Of a stretch of 64,000 nucleotides of DNA, positions 56,468-64,000 are shown piece by piece. The notes under the pieces were generated by a model. That model was not told where the DNA came from. It was given only the letters and a program-made list of their open reading frames with translations, and made no database searches. Numbering within the stretch: the stretch's first letter is position 1; each line of letters starts with the position of its first letter. Position numbers and translations under genes: made by a program. The stretch comes from an uncultured delta proteobacterium (lineage in GTDB: Bacteria; Desulfobacterota; Desulfobulbia; Desulfobulbales; Desulfurivibrionaceae): contig CAIPYE010000003.1 of the NCBI GenBank assembly GCA_903869265.1, positions 1 to 64,000 of the forward strand, written 5' to 3'.

Positions 56468-59089
56468 ATGACCAGGGCAAACATCCTCATTGCCATAGCG
56501 ATCGCGGTTATTTCCAGCAGCATCTGGGCTTCTGTCAACCAGCCGGGACAGGAACCCCGCTGGCCCAACCGCATCCAGGGCTTTTCCTTCTCCCCCTTTC
56601 GCGAGGAGCAGAGCGCCATAGACCACATCCTGCCCACCGAGGAAGAGATCGACGCGGATCTGGCCCTGCTGGCCAAGAAAACCCACGCGGTCAGAACCTA
56701 TACCCAGGAAGGGACCCTGGCGGAGATTCCCAGACTGGCCCGTAAACACGGGCTCAACGTGACCCTCGGCGCCTGGCTGACCAGCGATCTTGAGAGAAAC
56801 GAGGCGGAAATCGAGACCGCCATCAGGGTCGCCAACGAGAACCCCAAGAACGTGATCCGGGTCATCGTCGGCAACGAGGCGCTCCTCCGGGGCGACCTGA
56901 CCCCGGAACAACTCATCGCTTACCTCGACCGGGTGCAGGCCGCCACTGAAATTCCGGTGAGCACGGCCGAACCGTGGCATATCTGGATGAAGTATCCGGA
57001 ACTCGGCGCACATGTGGACTACATCGCCACCCACATGCTGCCCTACTGGGAAGGCGTGGAAATGGCCGATTCCATTGACTACATTGTCAAGCACATGAAC
57101 ATGCTGAAGCAAAAATTCCCGGACAAGCAGGTGATCATCGGCGAGGTGGGCTGGCCCAGCAACGGCAGAACCCGCCAGCTCGCCGTGGCTTCCCCGGCCA
57201 ACGAGGCCATCTTTCTCCGCCGTTTTCTGGCCAAGGCCGAGCAGGAAAAATACACCTACTATGTGATGGAGGCCTTTGACCAGCCCTGGAAGCAAGGCAG
57301 TGAGGGCTCGGTGGGCGCCTACTGGGGCGTATACGATGTCAACCGCGAGCCAAAATTTCCCTTTACCGATCCCATTGTCCGAATTCCGGAATGGCGGATG
57401 CTGGCCGGAATCTCGGCGATAATCGCCGTCATCACCTTCGCCTTTCTCCTGATCGACTCCAAAACCCTGCGCAACCGCGGGCGCAGCTTTCTTGCCACCA
57501 TTGCCTTCGGCGCCGCCACCGGGGCGGTGTGGATCGTTTACACCTACACCAGACAGTACCTGAACCCGACCACCATCCTCATCGGCATTCTCATGGTGAT
57601 CGGCATGATCGGGGTGGTGGTGGTTCTCCTGGCCGAGGCCCATGAATGGGCAGAGGCAACCTGGCTCTCCCAATGGCGCCGCCCGTTTGTCCCGCAGCAC
57701 CTGGAAGATGATCAGCTGCCCATGGTCTCCGTCCAGGTGCCGGCTTACAACGAACCGCCAGAAATGCTGGTCGAGACCTTAAACGCCTTGGCCAAGCTGG
57801 ACTACCCCCGCTTCGAAGTTTTGGTCATCGACAACAACACCAAGGACGCCGCGGTCTGGCAACCGGTGGAGGCCCACTGCCAAAAACTCGGACCCCGGTT
57901 CCGCTTCTTCCATGTGGCCCCGCTGGCTGGATTCAAGGCCGGAGCGCTGAACTTCGCCCTGGAAAAAACCGCGCCCGAGGCCGAAATCCTCGCGGTTATT
58001 GACAGCGATTACATGGTAACTCCGGACTGGCTCAGGGACATGGCCCCCCAGTTTGCCAAGCCCTCCCTGGCCATTGCCCAGGCGCCCCAGGATTACCGGG
58101 ACGACGGGGAAAGCCTGTTCAAGGCCATGTGTTATGCGGAATACAAGGGCTTTTTCTATATCGGCATGCTGACCCGCAATGAACGCAACGCCATCATCCA
58201 GCACGGCACCATGACCATGGTCCGCAAATCCGTATTGCAAGAAGTTGGGGGCTGGGCGGAATGGTGCATCACCGAGGATGCGGAACTGGGGTTGAAGATC
58301 TTTGAACGCGGCTATGAAGCGACCTATATCTCCAAAAGTTATGGTCGGGGGCTGATGCCGGACACCTTCATCGATTTCAAGAAACAACGATTCCGCTGGG
58401 CGTACGGAGCAGTACAGATCCTGCGGCGGCATGCCAAAGCCCTGATCTTTGGCAAAGAAACCGCTCTTACCAGGGGGCAGCGGTATCATTTTGTGGCCGG
58501 CTGGATACCCTGGCTGGCGGACAGTCTGAACCTGTTTTTCACCGTGGCCGCCCTGGGCTGGTCCTTAGGCATGGTCTATTTCCCGCTTCAGGTTGACCCG
58601 CCCCTGGTGATTCTCTCGATCATGCCGCTCACCCTCTTTGTTTTCAAGGTGGGCAAGATGATTTACCTCTACCGGACCCGGGTCGGCGCCACAGCGGGTC
58701 AGACCCTGGCCTCGGCCCTGGCTGGCCTATCCCTGTCCCACACCATTTCCCGCGCAATTCTCCTCGGTTTTACCACCAAGGATATCCCGTTTTTCCGAAC
58801 CCCGAAGCGAGCCCGGCGTCATGCCCTGTTGCAGGCCTTGCAATCCGCCAGGGAAGAAGGATTGATCATGATCGCCCTCTGGCTCGCAGCCATCTGCGTC
58901 GTGGTCTCACAAGGATCAGAAACCGCGGATCTGCTGGTCTGGATCATGGTCCTGCTGGTCCAATCGATCCCCTATCTGGCTGCGGTGATCATGTCCATGG
59001 TGAGTGGCTTTTCAAAAACCGAAGAAAAAATCATCAGCAGTATCACGGCGCCGCCTCCTGCCGCACTTGAGCAGGAGAGCGTGGCCTGA
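56468..59089 (+). CDS. GH17 glycosidase/transglycosylase fused to a GT2 beta-glucan synthase
   Basis: 873 aa from the ATG at 56468 (AAGAGAG upstream). There is an N-terminal signal anchor, then a GH17-like domain (about 35-305) with acid/base E137 (VGNEALLRGD) and nucleophile E226 (IIGEVGWPSNG). Two membrane segments (~313-330, 365-390) follow. The GT2 domain has DSD (512-514), TED (602-604) and QRFRW (640-644), with more membrane helices to the end. This plan is known for bacterial NdvB-like beta-1,3-glucan systems in which the GH17 part remodels the nascent chain. The product here is unknown. It is 32 bp upstream of mtgA. Confidence 0.85.
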   Translation: MTRANILIAIAIAVISSSIWASVNQPGQEPRWPNRIQGFSFSPFREEQSAIDHILPTEEEIDADLALLAKKTHAVRTYTQEGTLAEIPRLARKHGLNVTLGAWLTSDLERNEAEIETAIRVANENPKNVIRVIVGNEALLRGDLTPEQLIAYLDRVQAATEIPVSTAEPWHIWMKYPELGAHVDYIATHMLPYWEGVEMADSIDYIVKHMNMLKQKFPDKQVIIGEVGWPSNGRTRQLAVASPANEAIFLRRFLAKAEQEKYTYYVMEAFDQPWKQGSEGSVGAYWGVYDVNREPKFPFTDPIVRIPEWRMLAGISAIIAVITFAFLLIDSKTLRNRGRSFLATIAFGAATGAVWIVYTYTRQYLNPTTILIGILMVIGMIGVVVVLLAEAHEWAEATWLSQWRRPFVPQHLEDDQLPMVSVQVPAYNEPPEMLVETLNALAKLDYPRFEVLVIDNNTKDAAVWQPVEAHCQKLGPRFRFFHVAPLAGFKAGALNFALEKTAPEAEILAVIDSDYMVTPDWLRDMAPQFAKPSLAIAQAPQDYRDDGESLFKAMCYAEYKGFFYIGMLTRNERNAIIQHGTMTMVRKSVLQEVGGWAEWCITEDAELGLKIFERGYEATYISKSYGRGLMPDTFIDFKKQRFRWAYGAVQILRRHAKALIFGKETALTRGQRYHFVAGWIPWLADSLNLFFTVAALGWSLGMVYFPLQVDPPLVILSIMPLTLFVFKVGKMIYLYRTRVGATAGQTLASALAGLSLSHTISRAILLGFTTKDIPFFRTPKRARRHALLQALQSAREEGLIMIALWLAAICVVVSQGSETADLLVWIMVLLVQSIPYLAAVIMSMVSGFSKTEEKIISSITAPPPAALEQESVA

Positions 59090-59121
59090 AGCAGGCTGCG
59101 CTCCAAGGAAACCCGCCGCCG

Positions 59122-59880
59122 ATGCCGCCCAAAAAACTGCCCCACGAAAAGACTGGATTTTTCCGTCGACTCCGTTCGCTTTGCCGCCTGGCCTTTCGCT
59201 GGTTTCTCTTCTGTATCGCGGGAACCATAGCGATCACCATCCTTTTCCGCTGGGTGCCGGTGCCATGCAGTTCCCTGATGATCCAGCGGCAGATCGCCGC
59301 CCTGTGGCAAACAGACAAGGCGTACCACTTCCGCTACCGCTGGGTGGACATGGAAAAAATTTCCCCTTACGCGCCTCTTGCGGTGATCGCCTCGGAAGAC
59401 CAAAAATTTTTCAGTCACATGGGCTTTGATTTTGAGGCCATGGAAAAGGCCTGGGAACACAACCTACATCGAAGGCGGGTGCATGGAGCAAGCACCATTT
59501 CCCAGCAGCTTGCCAAAAACCTCTTTCTCTGGCCGGAAAGAAGCTTTCTCCGCAAGGGGATGGAGGTCTATTTCACCGTGCTGCTTGAGGGACTCTGGCC
59601 CAAACGACGCATCCTCGAGGTCTATCTCAACATCGTGGAGTTCGGCCCAGGAATCTTCGGAATCGAGGCTGCCAGCCAGGCCTATTTCCACAAGCCCGCC
59701 GCCAGGCTGAATAGCGCGGAATCCGCCATCCTGGCGGCAATCCTGCCCAGCCCCCTGCGCTCAAACGCCGTTCGCCCCTCCAGCTATATCAGCGAACGGG
59801 CCTTGCATATCCAGCAGCAGATGCGGTTCATGGGCGGCCCCCCCTCACTCAAGCCCCTCGCCCCGAATCCTAAGAAATAG
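59122..59880 (+). CDS. mtgA: Monofunctional peptidoglycan glycosyltransferase
   Basis: 252 aa. One N-terminal membrane segment (about 28-48) anchors a GT51 domain with the catalytic ASEDQKFFSHMGFD, GASTISQQLAKNLFLWPERSFLRK and EVYLNIVEFGPGIFGIEAAS motifs. It polymerises lipid II glycan strands. Its 3' end overlaps the convergent pseudouridine synthase gene by 11 bp. Confidence 0.93.
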   Translation: MPPKKLPHEKTGFFRRLRSLCRLAFRWFLFCIAGTIAITILFRWVPVPCSSLMIQRQIAALWQTDKAYHFRYRWVDMEKISPYAPLAVIASEDQKFFSHMGFDFEAMEKAWEHNLHRRRVHGASTISQQLAKNLFLWPERSFLRKGMEVYFTVLLEGLWPKRRILEVYLNIVEFGPGIFGIEAASQAYFHKPAARLNSAESAILAAILPSPLRSNAVRPSSYISERALHIQQQMRFMGGPPSLKPLAPNPKK

Positions 59881-60748
59881 CCTTCCCGCCCTGCGCATCG
59901 AGGCTGACGCGCACCTCTTTCCGGGTAAAGGGACAGCGGAAGACGAGCCGATGGGCGATAAGCTCCATGCCGGTGCTGTTTTTGTTCCCGACTCCGTATT
60001 TCGGATCGCCGAGAACGGGATGGCCGAGCATGGCAAAGTGGCGGCGGATCTGATGCAGACGTCCGGTCTTGAGGGTGACTTCGACCACGGAGGTGTCGCT
60101 GGCCTGGTCATAGGAGGTAAGGGTATATTGGGTGAGGGCGGGCTTGCCATCCAGGGGCAACTCGATCACCCCCTGCTCCGGGCTGGGACAACCGAGCACC
60201 GTCACCCGGTATTGCTTGTCGATACCGTTGTCCTGCAACAGTTTGGAAAGCTTGGCCGCCGCCGTCTTGCTGTGGGCCAGGATCATCAGGCCCGTTGCCT
60301 CCCGGTCAAGCCGGTGCACGGGCAGGACCGGCCGCTTCAGCCGAAAATGGACCTCGACCTGGCGAACCAGTGAGCAGTGGTCGCCGTAATCCGTCCCCTG
60401 CGCCAACAGCCCGGCGGGTTTCAGCCAGACGCTGTACTGACCGGCATCGTGCAAACACTTGGCCACCGGAGGTTTCACCGCAAGCAGCCGCGCATCGTAA
60501 TACAAGTCAAGCACCTCGCCGGAAATGGGCTGCGCGGTTGCCTTGCGCAGCCGTTTCCGCCCGCCCCTTTTGCCGGTCAGCCAGACCGCCCCCTTGCACA
60601 TGGCGTCTTTGATCCGGCTCTTGGCAAGCCCGGTGCGGGCTGCCACCAGTTCGCAGGCCGTGCCGACATCCTCGGGGACAACGGTGATCCGCAGGGTAAA
60701 TGGTGCCGGAAGATGCGCTGTCTCTGGAGTGCTATCTGAAATGCTCAT
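59870..60748 (-). CDS. RluA-family pseudouridine synthase
   Basis: 292 aa from the ATG at 60748, which lies inside the 3' end of thiL (17-bp overlap). A longer start at 60829 would overlap thiL more. An N-terminal S4-like segment (LAKSRIKDAMCKGAVWL) precedes the catalytic HRLDREATGLMI motif (Asp nucleophile) and the GRLHQIRRHFAMLGHPVLGD motif. It modifies uridines in rRNA or tRNA; the site cannot be assigned from sequence alone. Confidence 0.88.
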   Translation of the reverse strand: MSISDSTPETAHLPAPFTLRITVVPEDVGTACELVAARTGLAKSRIKDAMCKGAVWLTGKRGGRKRLRKATAQPISGEVLDLYYDARLLAVKPPVAKCLHDAGQYSVWLKPAGLLAQGTDYGDHCSLVRQVEVHFRLKRPVLPVHRLDREATGLMILAHSKTAAAKLSKLLQDNGIDKQYRVTVLGCPSPEQGVIELPLDGKPALTQYTLTSYDQASDTSVVEVTLKTGRLHQIRRHFAMLGHPVLGDPKYGVGNKNSTGMELIAHRLVFRCPFTRKEVRVSLDAQGGKAIS

Positions 60749-61724
60749 AGCCTCGATAACTGATCTCCCGGCGCTGGCCCGCCTCTTCAAGAAAAACACC
60801 TGGGCCTTCAATAATACACCCCACCGCAAAAAGCTCCCTGCCGGTTTGCTCCCGGATCAGACTGCTTAAGACCGCAACCTGCTGCTCGCCCACAGTGAAG
60901 AGCAACTGATAATCCTCCCCCCCGGAAAGAGCCCAGTCCATGGCCGACTGGCCGCAGATTTTCGCCGCCTTACCCAGAACCGGGGAAAGGGGGATTTTTT
61001 CCGCCGTCACCAAAGCCCCGACCCCGCTCTCGGTACAGATATGGGCAAGATCCGTGGCCAGACCGTCGGAGAGATCCTGCATGGCATGCACCAGACCACT
61101 TGTTGCCAGCGCTCTGCCTAAAGCCACCTGAGGCACAGGGTTCAGATGGGCGGCAACCAGGGTCTGCCAGCCGGAATCATGCGCACGCCCCAACCGACAC
61201 AAGGCCAAGCCAGCCGCCGCCTCGCCCAAAAAACCGCTGACCAGAACCACATCCCCAACCCGAGCGCCCTTTCTGGTAATCAGCTCTGCCTCGGCCATCT
61301 CCCCAAGCACCGTGACGGAAAGCACGCTCTCATGCCCGCTCTGCACCGTATCCCCGCCGATCAGCACAGCCCCATGCTCGGCAAGCACGGCAAGGAAACC
61401 GGCCATGAATGCATCCAGCCACTGACTCCCAAAGGCCGGAGTCAACGCCAAAGAAAGCAAGGCGAAACGGGGCAGACCGCCCATGGCCGCGATATCGCTG
61501 ATATTGACCGAAGCCGCCTTCCGGCCCAGCTCAAGGGGAGGGTGCCAAGCCAGATCAAAATGCACCCCTTCCACCATGGTATCGGTGGTGACCAGACTGA
61601 CCCGGTCCGGACCCGTTTTGTACACCGCGCAATCATCGCCGATCCCGATCAGAAGATCGCCTGAACTCCCGACCGCCTGGCGGATGCGGGCGATAATCTC
61701 TCTTTCTCCTCCGGGCCTGGCCAT
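60732..61724 (-). CDS. thiL: Thiamine-monophosphate kinase
   Basis: 330 aa from the ATG at 61724, which has GAGG 6 nt upstream; ATGs at 61736, 61730 and 61841 are in frame. The last would read through the repeat copy B and is rejected. It phosphorylates TMP to TPP. The AIRS/PurM-type fold shows GIGDDCAVYKTG, TTDTMVEGVHFDL, NISDIAAMGG, GGDTVQSG and DLSDGLATDL. The adjacent pseudouridine synthase gene overlaps its 3' end. Confidence 0.93.
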   Translation of the reverse strand: MARPGGEREIIARIRQAVGSSGDLLIGIGDDCAVYKTGPDRVSLVTTDTMVEGVHFDLAWHPPLELGRKAASVNISDIAAMGGLPRFALLSLALTPAFGSQWLDAFMAGFLAVLAEHGAVLIGGDTVQSGHESVLSVTVLGEMAEAELITRKGARVGDVVLVSGFLGEAAAGLALCRLGRAHDSGWQTLVAAHLNPVPQVALGRALATSGLVHAMQDLSDGLATDLAHICTESGVGALVTAEKIPLSPVLGKAAKICGQSAMDWALSGGEDYQLLFTVGEQQVAVLSSLIREQTGRELFAVGCIIEGPGVFLEEAGQRREISYRGYEHFR

Positions 61725-61775
61725 GCGCATCCTCATTTTTTCGTCAAGCCGTTGTACCAAAACATATCTCGTCTG

Positions 61776-61866
61776 ATTGGTCAAAACGGCATAAAGAGCC
61801 GTAGCAGTGCAAGCGGCGATGAAATGATCAAGAAAATACAAATAATTCGCAACGGCTCTTAAGTTT
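61776..61866 (-). repeat. Dispersed hairpin repeat, copy B (reverse orientation)
   Basis: On the plus strand it reads AAAACGGCATAAAGAGCCGT (61783-61802), then AGCAGTGCAAGCGGCGATGA (61803-61822), and ends with CAACGGCTCTTAAG (61850-61863). The pair AAGAGCCGT/ACGGCTCTT can form a 9-bp stem. It matches the reverse complement of copies A and C module by module. It lies just upstream of thiL. Confidence 0.6.
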
Positions 61867-61916
61867 TTCTAAAACTATCCCGATCTGTTAGCCAAAGACC
61901 AACGAGGAACCAAATC

Positions 61917-62090
61917 ATGCAAGTGATCTGCTGCGTCTGTCACAAAACAAAGAATCACAAGGGCTGGACAAAACAGGCTGCCAGATCAGGGGCACAGCTC
62001 TCGCACGGCTATTGCCCCCAGTGTTACCGGGTGATGATGGAGATGGTCGAAAACTTTTTTGTCATGAACGACTGCCGCAAGAGCGCCTGA
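61917..62090 (+). CDS. Small zinc-finger-like protein (57 aa) with SHGYCPxC
   Basis: ATG at 61917 with GAGGA upstream, TGA at 62088. Cys residues C5, C6 and C8 (VICCVCHK) and the later SHGYCPQCY (H30, C33, C36) resemble the 'CxxC...W...SHGxCPxC' zinc-binding end of many sensor and regulator proteins. Here it stands alone as a separate gene. A short helical tail (RVMMEMVENFFVMND) follows. The function is unknown; a regulatory metal-binding adaptor is a guess. It is divergent from thiL. Confidence 0.65.
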   Translation: MQVICCVCHKTKNHKGWTKQAARSGAQLSHGYCPQCYRVMMEMVENFFVMNDCRKSA

Positions 62091-62106
62091 CCCGCCCAGC
62101 GCCTTC

Positions 62107-62478
62107 CTACTTGATTACCTTGAGATGCGGCCCTTTCTTTTTTCCAGGGCCGATCTGTGCGCCAATTTTCTCCTGCGCCGATTCTCCGCCCCCGCCGAAA
62201 TAAATGGCCTTGATAAACCGCTCCTCGCCACCCATGGTGAATAGTTCCTGACCGGTGAACTGCGGCGTCCGCAACGTCCAAGCGACCTTTTGCGGAGGGA
62301 TGGTCAACAACTGCAAGCTCACCTGCCACCATTCCTCTTTTTTGCCATAATCCCGCTCGACCCCGGTGACCAGGGCATACATAATCCGTTCGGCCACGAT
62401 CAGGACAATATCCCCGACTTGGGTGGTCTCTTTGAAAACAAAGATATTTTTCAGGTCATTCACAATTTTTTCTATCAT
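62107..62478 (-). CDS. Hypothetical protein (123 aa)
   Basis: A soluble protein with a beta-rich centre (VGDIVLIVAERIMYALVTGVERDYGKKEEWWQVSL) and a basic, glycine-rich tail (GGGGESAQEK, PGKKKGPHLKVIK). No known motif was recognised. It is monocistronic and converges on the small zinc-finger gene with a 16-bp gap. Composition is similar to its neighbours, so it is probably native. Confidence 0.6.
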   Translation of the reverse strand: MIEKIVNDLKNIFVFKETTQVGDIVLIVAERIMYALVTGVERDYGKKEEWWQVSLQLLTIPPQKVAWTLRTPQFTGQELFTMGGEERFIKAIYFGGGGESAQEKIGAQIGPGKKKGPHLKVIK

Positions 62479-62814
62479 GGAAAGATCTCACAAAGAGGGA
62501 ACGAGAACACAGGGCCTTCACAAAAAAGCAAGATACCCAATCAGGAAAATTCTTTCAACCAAAGCCCCATTCAAGCATGGTACCACGGATCACCACGCTT
62601 TCCTGTTGTTCTTTTGGCCCTTTTTTTATTTAGGAGCGGTAGCAGTGTTAACGGCGACGGAATAACCATTATTTTTTCAGCCATTCCGTCGCCGTTAACA
62701 CTGCTACCGCTCCTTATGCCGTTATCACTGCTGCCGTTCTTGCCATTTAAATGATATGATTATTTTGTTACAATGGCTTAATCTTGTTACGATGCACCTT
62801 CGTCCACTTTGTTG
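62479..62814. other. Intergenic region with large hairpin repeat copy C
   Basis: Between the 123-aa gene and the sigma-factor promoter. Contains repeat copy C (62628-62745) and a possible sigma70-like pair TTGTTA (62765-62770), 17 nt, TACGAT (62788-62793). No gene is seen. Confidence 0.45.
62628..62745 (+). repeat. Dispersed hairpin repeat, copy C with 32-bp perfect arms
   Basis: The left arm 62632-62663 (AGGAGCGGTAGCAGTGTTAA, then CGGCGACGGAAT) pairs perfectly with 62683-62714 across a 19-nt loop. It is followed by TATGCCGTTATCACTGCTGC (62715-62734) and CGTTCTTGCC, the same module series as copies A and B. Confidence 0.8.
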
Positions 62815-62842
62815 GGAACTTTTCCTCCGGTGGCTTGTCTTA
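62815..62842 (+). promoter_or_regulatory. ECF-type promoter before the sigma factor gene
   Basis: GGAACTT (62815-62821), 15 nt, GTCTTA (62837-62842). This is one base from the classic ECF/sigma-E consensus GGAACTT-N15-GTCTAA. It stands ~50 nt before the sigma factor ATG, pointing to autoregulation. Confidence 0.65.
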
Positions 62843-62891
62843 TTAACATACAGGAAAATTGTCCCTGGTCCATTGGGGCAAGCGGATCACG

Positions 62892-63452
62892 ATGCCATAT
62901 CACGAAGCACCCGAACTTGTCCGCGCCTTTCGCCAGGGGGACCATCAGGCCTTTAACCGGCTGGTTACGCTCTACCAGAGAAAGATTTACAATCTGGCCC
63001 TTGGCTATGTAAAGCAGGAAGATGAGGCCAAGGATCTCGCCCAGGATATCTTTGTCACCGTGTACCGGCAGATAGACAAGCTTAAGGACGAAAGCAAATT
63101 CGGGGCCTGGCTCTATCAACTGGCCTTGAATCACTGCCGGAACCGTTATCAGAGACTACGACGCCGGGGATTTTTCAGCAACCAGTCCCTTGACGACCCG
63201 GAGACAGGCCTGAACCTAAGTTCCGGCGCCACCCCGGAAAAGGATTATGAACGGCAGAACACTGCGCGCTTGGTGAGGGAAGCCATTGCCTCCCTGACGC
63301 CAGCGGAAAAGGAGGTCATTCTTCTCCGCGATCTCCAGGAGCTGTCGTACGAAGAAATCAGTGATATCCTTGATCTGCCCATGGGCACGGTCAAGTCAAA
63401 GTTGAACCGGGCCCGACTGGCCCTGAAAAACCGCCTAAAACATTTTCTGTAA
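62892..63452 (+). CDS. ECF RNA polymerase sigma factor (RpoE-like)
   Basis: 186 aa from the ATG at 62892; a TTG at 62859 with AGGA upstream would add 11 residues. Region 2 is AFNRLVTLYQRKIYNLALGY ... EAKDLAQDIFVTVYRQ. Region 4 is LTPAEKEVILLRDLQELSYEEISDILDLPMGTVKSKLNRARLALKNRL. There is no region 3, as expected for the ECF group. It is followed after 10 bp by a zinc-binding anti-sigma gene and preceded by its own ECF-type promoter. Confidence 0.92.
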   Translation: MPYHEAPELVRAFRQGDHQAFNRLVTLYQRKIYNLALGYVKQEDEAKDLAQDIFVTVYRQIDKLKDESKFGAWLYQLALNHCRNRYQRLRRRGFFSNQSLDDPETGLNLSSGATPEKDYERQNTARLVREAIASLTPAEKEVILLRDLQELSYEEISDILDLPMGTVKSKLNRARLALKNRLKHFL

Positions 63453-63462
63453 ACGGTCTGCC

Positions 63463-64000
63463 ATGCAATGCACTGAAAGCCAAACGCTGTTCACCGATTT
63501 CGCCGACAACACCCTTGGCCGCGAGGAGCTGCACGCCCTGACCGACCATCTTCTCGGCTGCCCGGCCTGCGCCCTGGAATGGAGGGAATTCCAGCAAACC
63601 CTCAGCTTGGTGCATAGTCTTGAGTCACAGCCCCCCCCGGCCGATCTGCTGCCCGGCATCCATCTCAAGCTGGCACAAAGGGGGATGTTCGACCGGGTAT
63701 GGGCTCTTGTAGAAGCCCTGAACTTTTCCCTGTCAATCCCCGCCGCCGCGGCCATATTCACCATCGCCATGCTGGCCGGGTTTTTACTGAAAACCGCCCC
63801 CCAGGAGCCGCCCGGGGTCTTACCCTCAGCCCCTCCTCCTTCCCAGATCAGCGCTTTACGCCTTGGCGAGGTGCCCACGCCCAAACGGCAGCCCATTGCC
63901 CCCAGCGCCATGTTTGCCGTCTCCCATAATGGAGGGCGACAAAACGAAAACCTGGAGCCGCTTGCCCAAACAGTCCTGGCAACCCACCCGACCATGGACA
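63463..64000 (+). CDS. Anti-sigma factor with zinc-binding N-terminus (partial at window edge)
   Basis: Open from the ATG at 63463 to the end of the window without a stop (179+ codons). The N-terminal ZAS motif is H-x3-C-x2-C (HLLGCPAC, about residues 29-36) with C3 upstream, which can sequester the sigma factor. A single membrane segment (IPAAAAIFTIAMLAGFLL, about 100-118) precedes a proline-rich periplasmic part. It is co-transcribed with the sigma factor, whose release would follow an envelope or redox signal. Confidence 0.85.
   Translation, partial: MQCTESQTLFTDFADNTLGREELHALTDHLLGCPACALEWREFQQTLSLVHSLESQPPPADLLPGIHLKLAQRGMFDRVWALVEALNFSLSIPAAAAIFTIAMLAGFLLKTAPQEPPGVLPSAPPPSQISALRLGEVPTPKRQPIAPSAMFAVSHNGGRQNENLEPLAQTVLATHPTMD

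Noticed and set aside
61725..61841. Longer thiL start at 61841
   Set aside because: The added residues come from reading through repeat copy B and do not resemble the ThiL N-terminus.
62632..62714. Insertion-sequence end
   Set aside because: No transposase or target duplication; the hairpin belongs to the modular repeat family.

Overview
The window (GC-rich, roughly 55-60 % by eye) looks like chromosome of a sulfate-reducer-like Desulfobacterota, most plausibly the Desulfobulbales. This is inferred from gene content and order, not from a database search. Supporting signs are a deltaproteobacterial-type chemotaxis block with poly-HAMP/PAS receptors, a fused AccA-AccD carboxyltransferase, a GlcF-like CCG-domain Fe-S protein, FapA (DUF342) and the prmA-rsmE-dtd and corC-lnt-prfB neighbourhoods. 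No phage, transposase, CRISPR array, tRNA or complete rRNA gene was seen. The left edge (1-200) appears to carry the promoter and boxA-containing leader of an rRNA operon that runs leftwards out of the window.

Layout. 0.4-7.9 kb: larB (-), then prmA-rsmE-dtd (+), a PilZ protein (+), dciA-like (-), and an operon ychF-DUF4438-pyrE-small CxxC protein (+). 7.9-15.9 kb: an RNB exoribonuclease (-), era (+), a disordered small protein (-), gltX-glnS (+) and fbp (-). 16.0-33.1 kb: a long minus-strand chemotaxis block. Read in transcription order it is MCP4 (1034 aa), MCP3 (852 aa), MCP2 (595 aa), a collapsed MCP pseudogene, MCP1 (561 aa), cheA, cheW, cheR, cheD, cheB and a HEAT-repeat protein ending in a CheY-like receiver. 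All receptor tails end in a -F-x-R-Y tether, and no free CheY is encoded here.

33.4-39.8 kb (-): an acetyl-CoA carboxylase operon (accC, fused accA-accD, a biotin-carrier-like subunit) followed by birA and a GT2 glycosyltransferase. A 149-bp palindromic element lies between the carrier gene and birA. 40.2-48.2 kb (+): corC, lnt, prfB with its programmed +1 frameshift, a glcF-like gene, a DsbA-like secreted oxidoreductase, phoH, and one reading frame encoding YbeY joined to PdxJ. 48.3-56.1 kb: fapA (-), two RCK-gated K+ channel genes (-) flanking a 38-aa protein and adk (+), then a DUF374 acyltransferase and uvrB (-).

56.3-64 kb: a GH17-GT2 membrane beta-glucan synthase and mtgA (+), an RluA-type pseudouridine synthase and thiL (-), a small zinc-finger protein (+), an unknown protein (-), and an ECF sigma/anti-sigma pair (+) preceded by a near-consensus ECF promoter. 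A family of hairpin-forming intergenic repeats has three copies between 50.8 and 62.75 kb.

Most genes are housekeeping. The accessory interest lies in the receptor expansion with its four-cysteine PAS modules and decayed paralogue, the repeats and the 149-bp palindrome, the gene fusions, and the unannotated small Cys-rich proteins.
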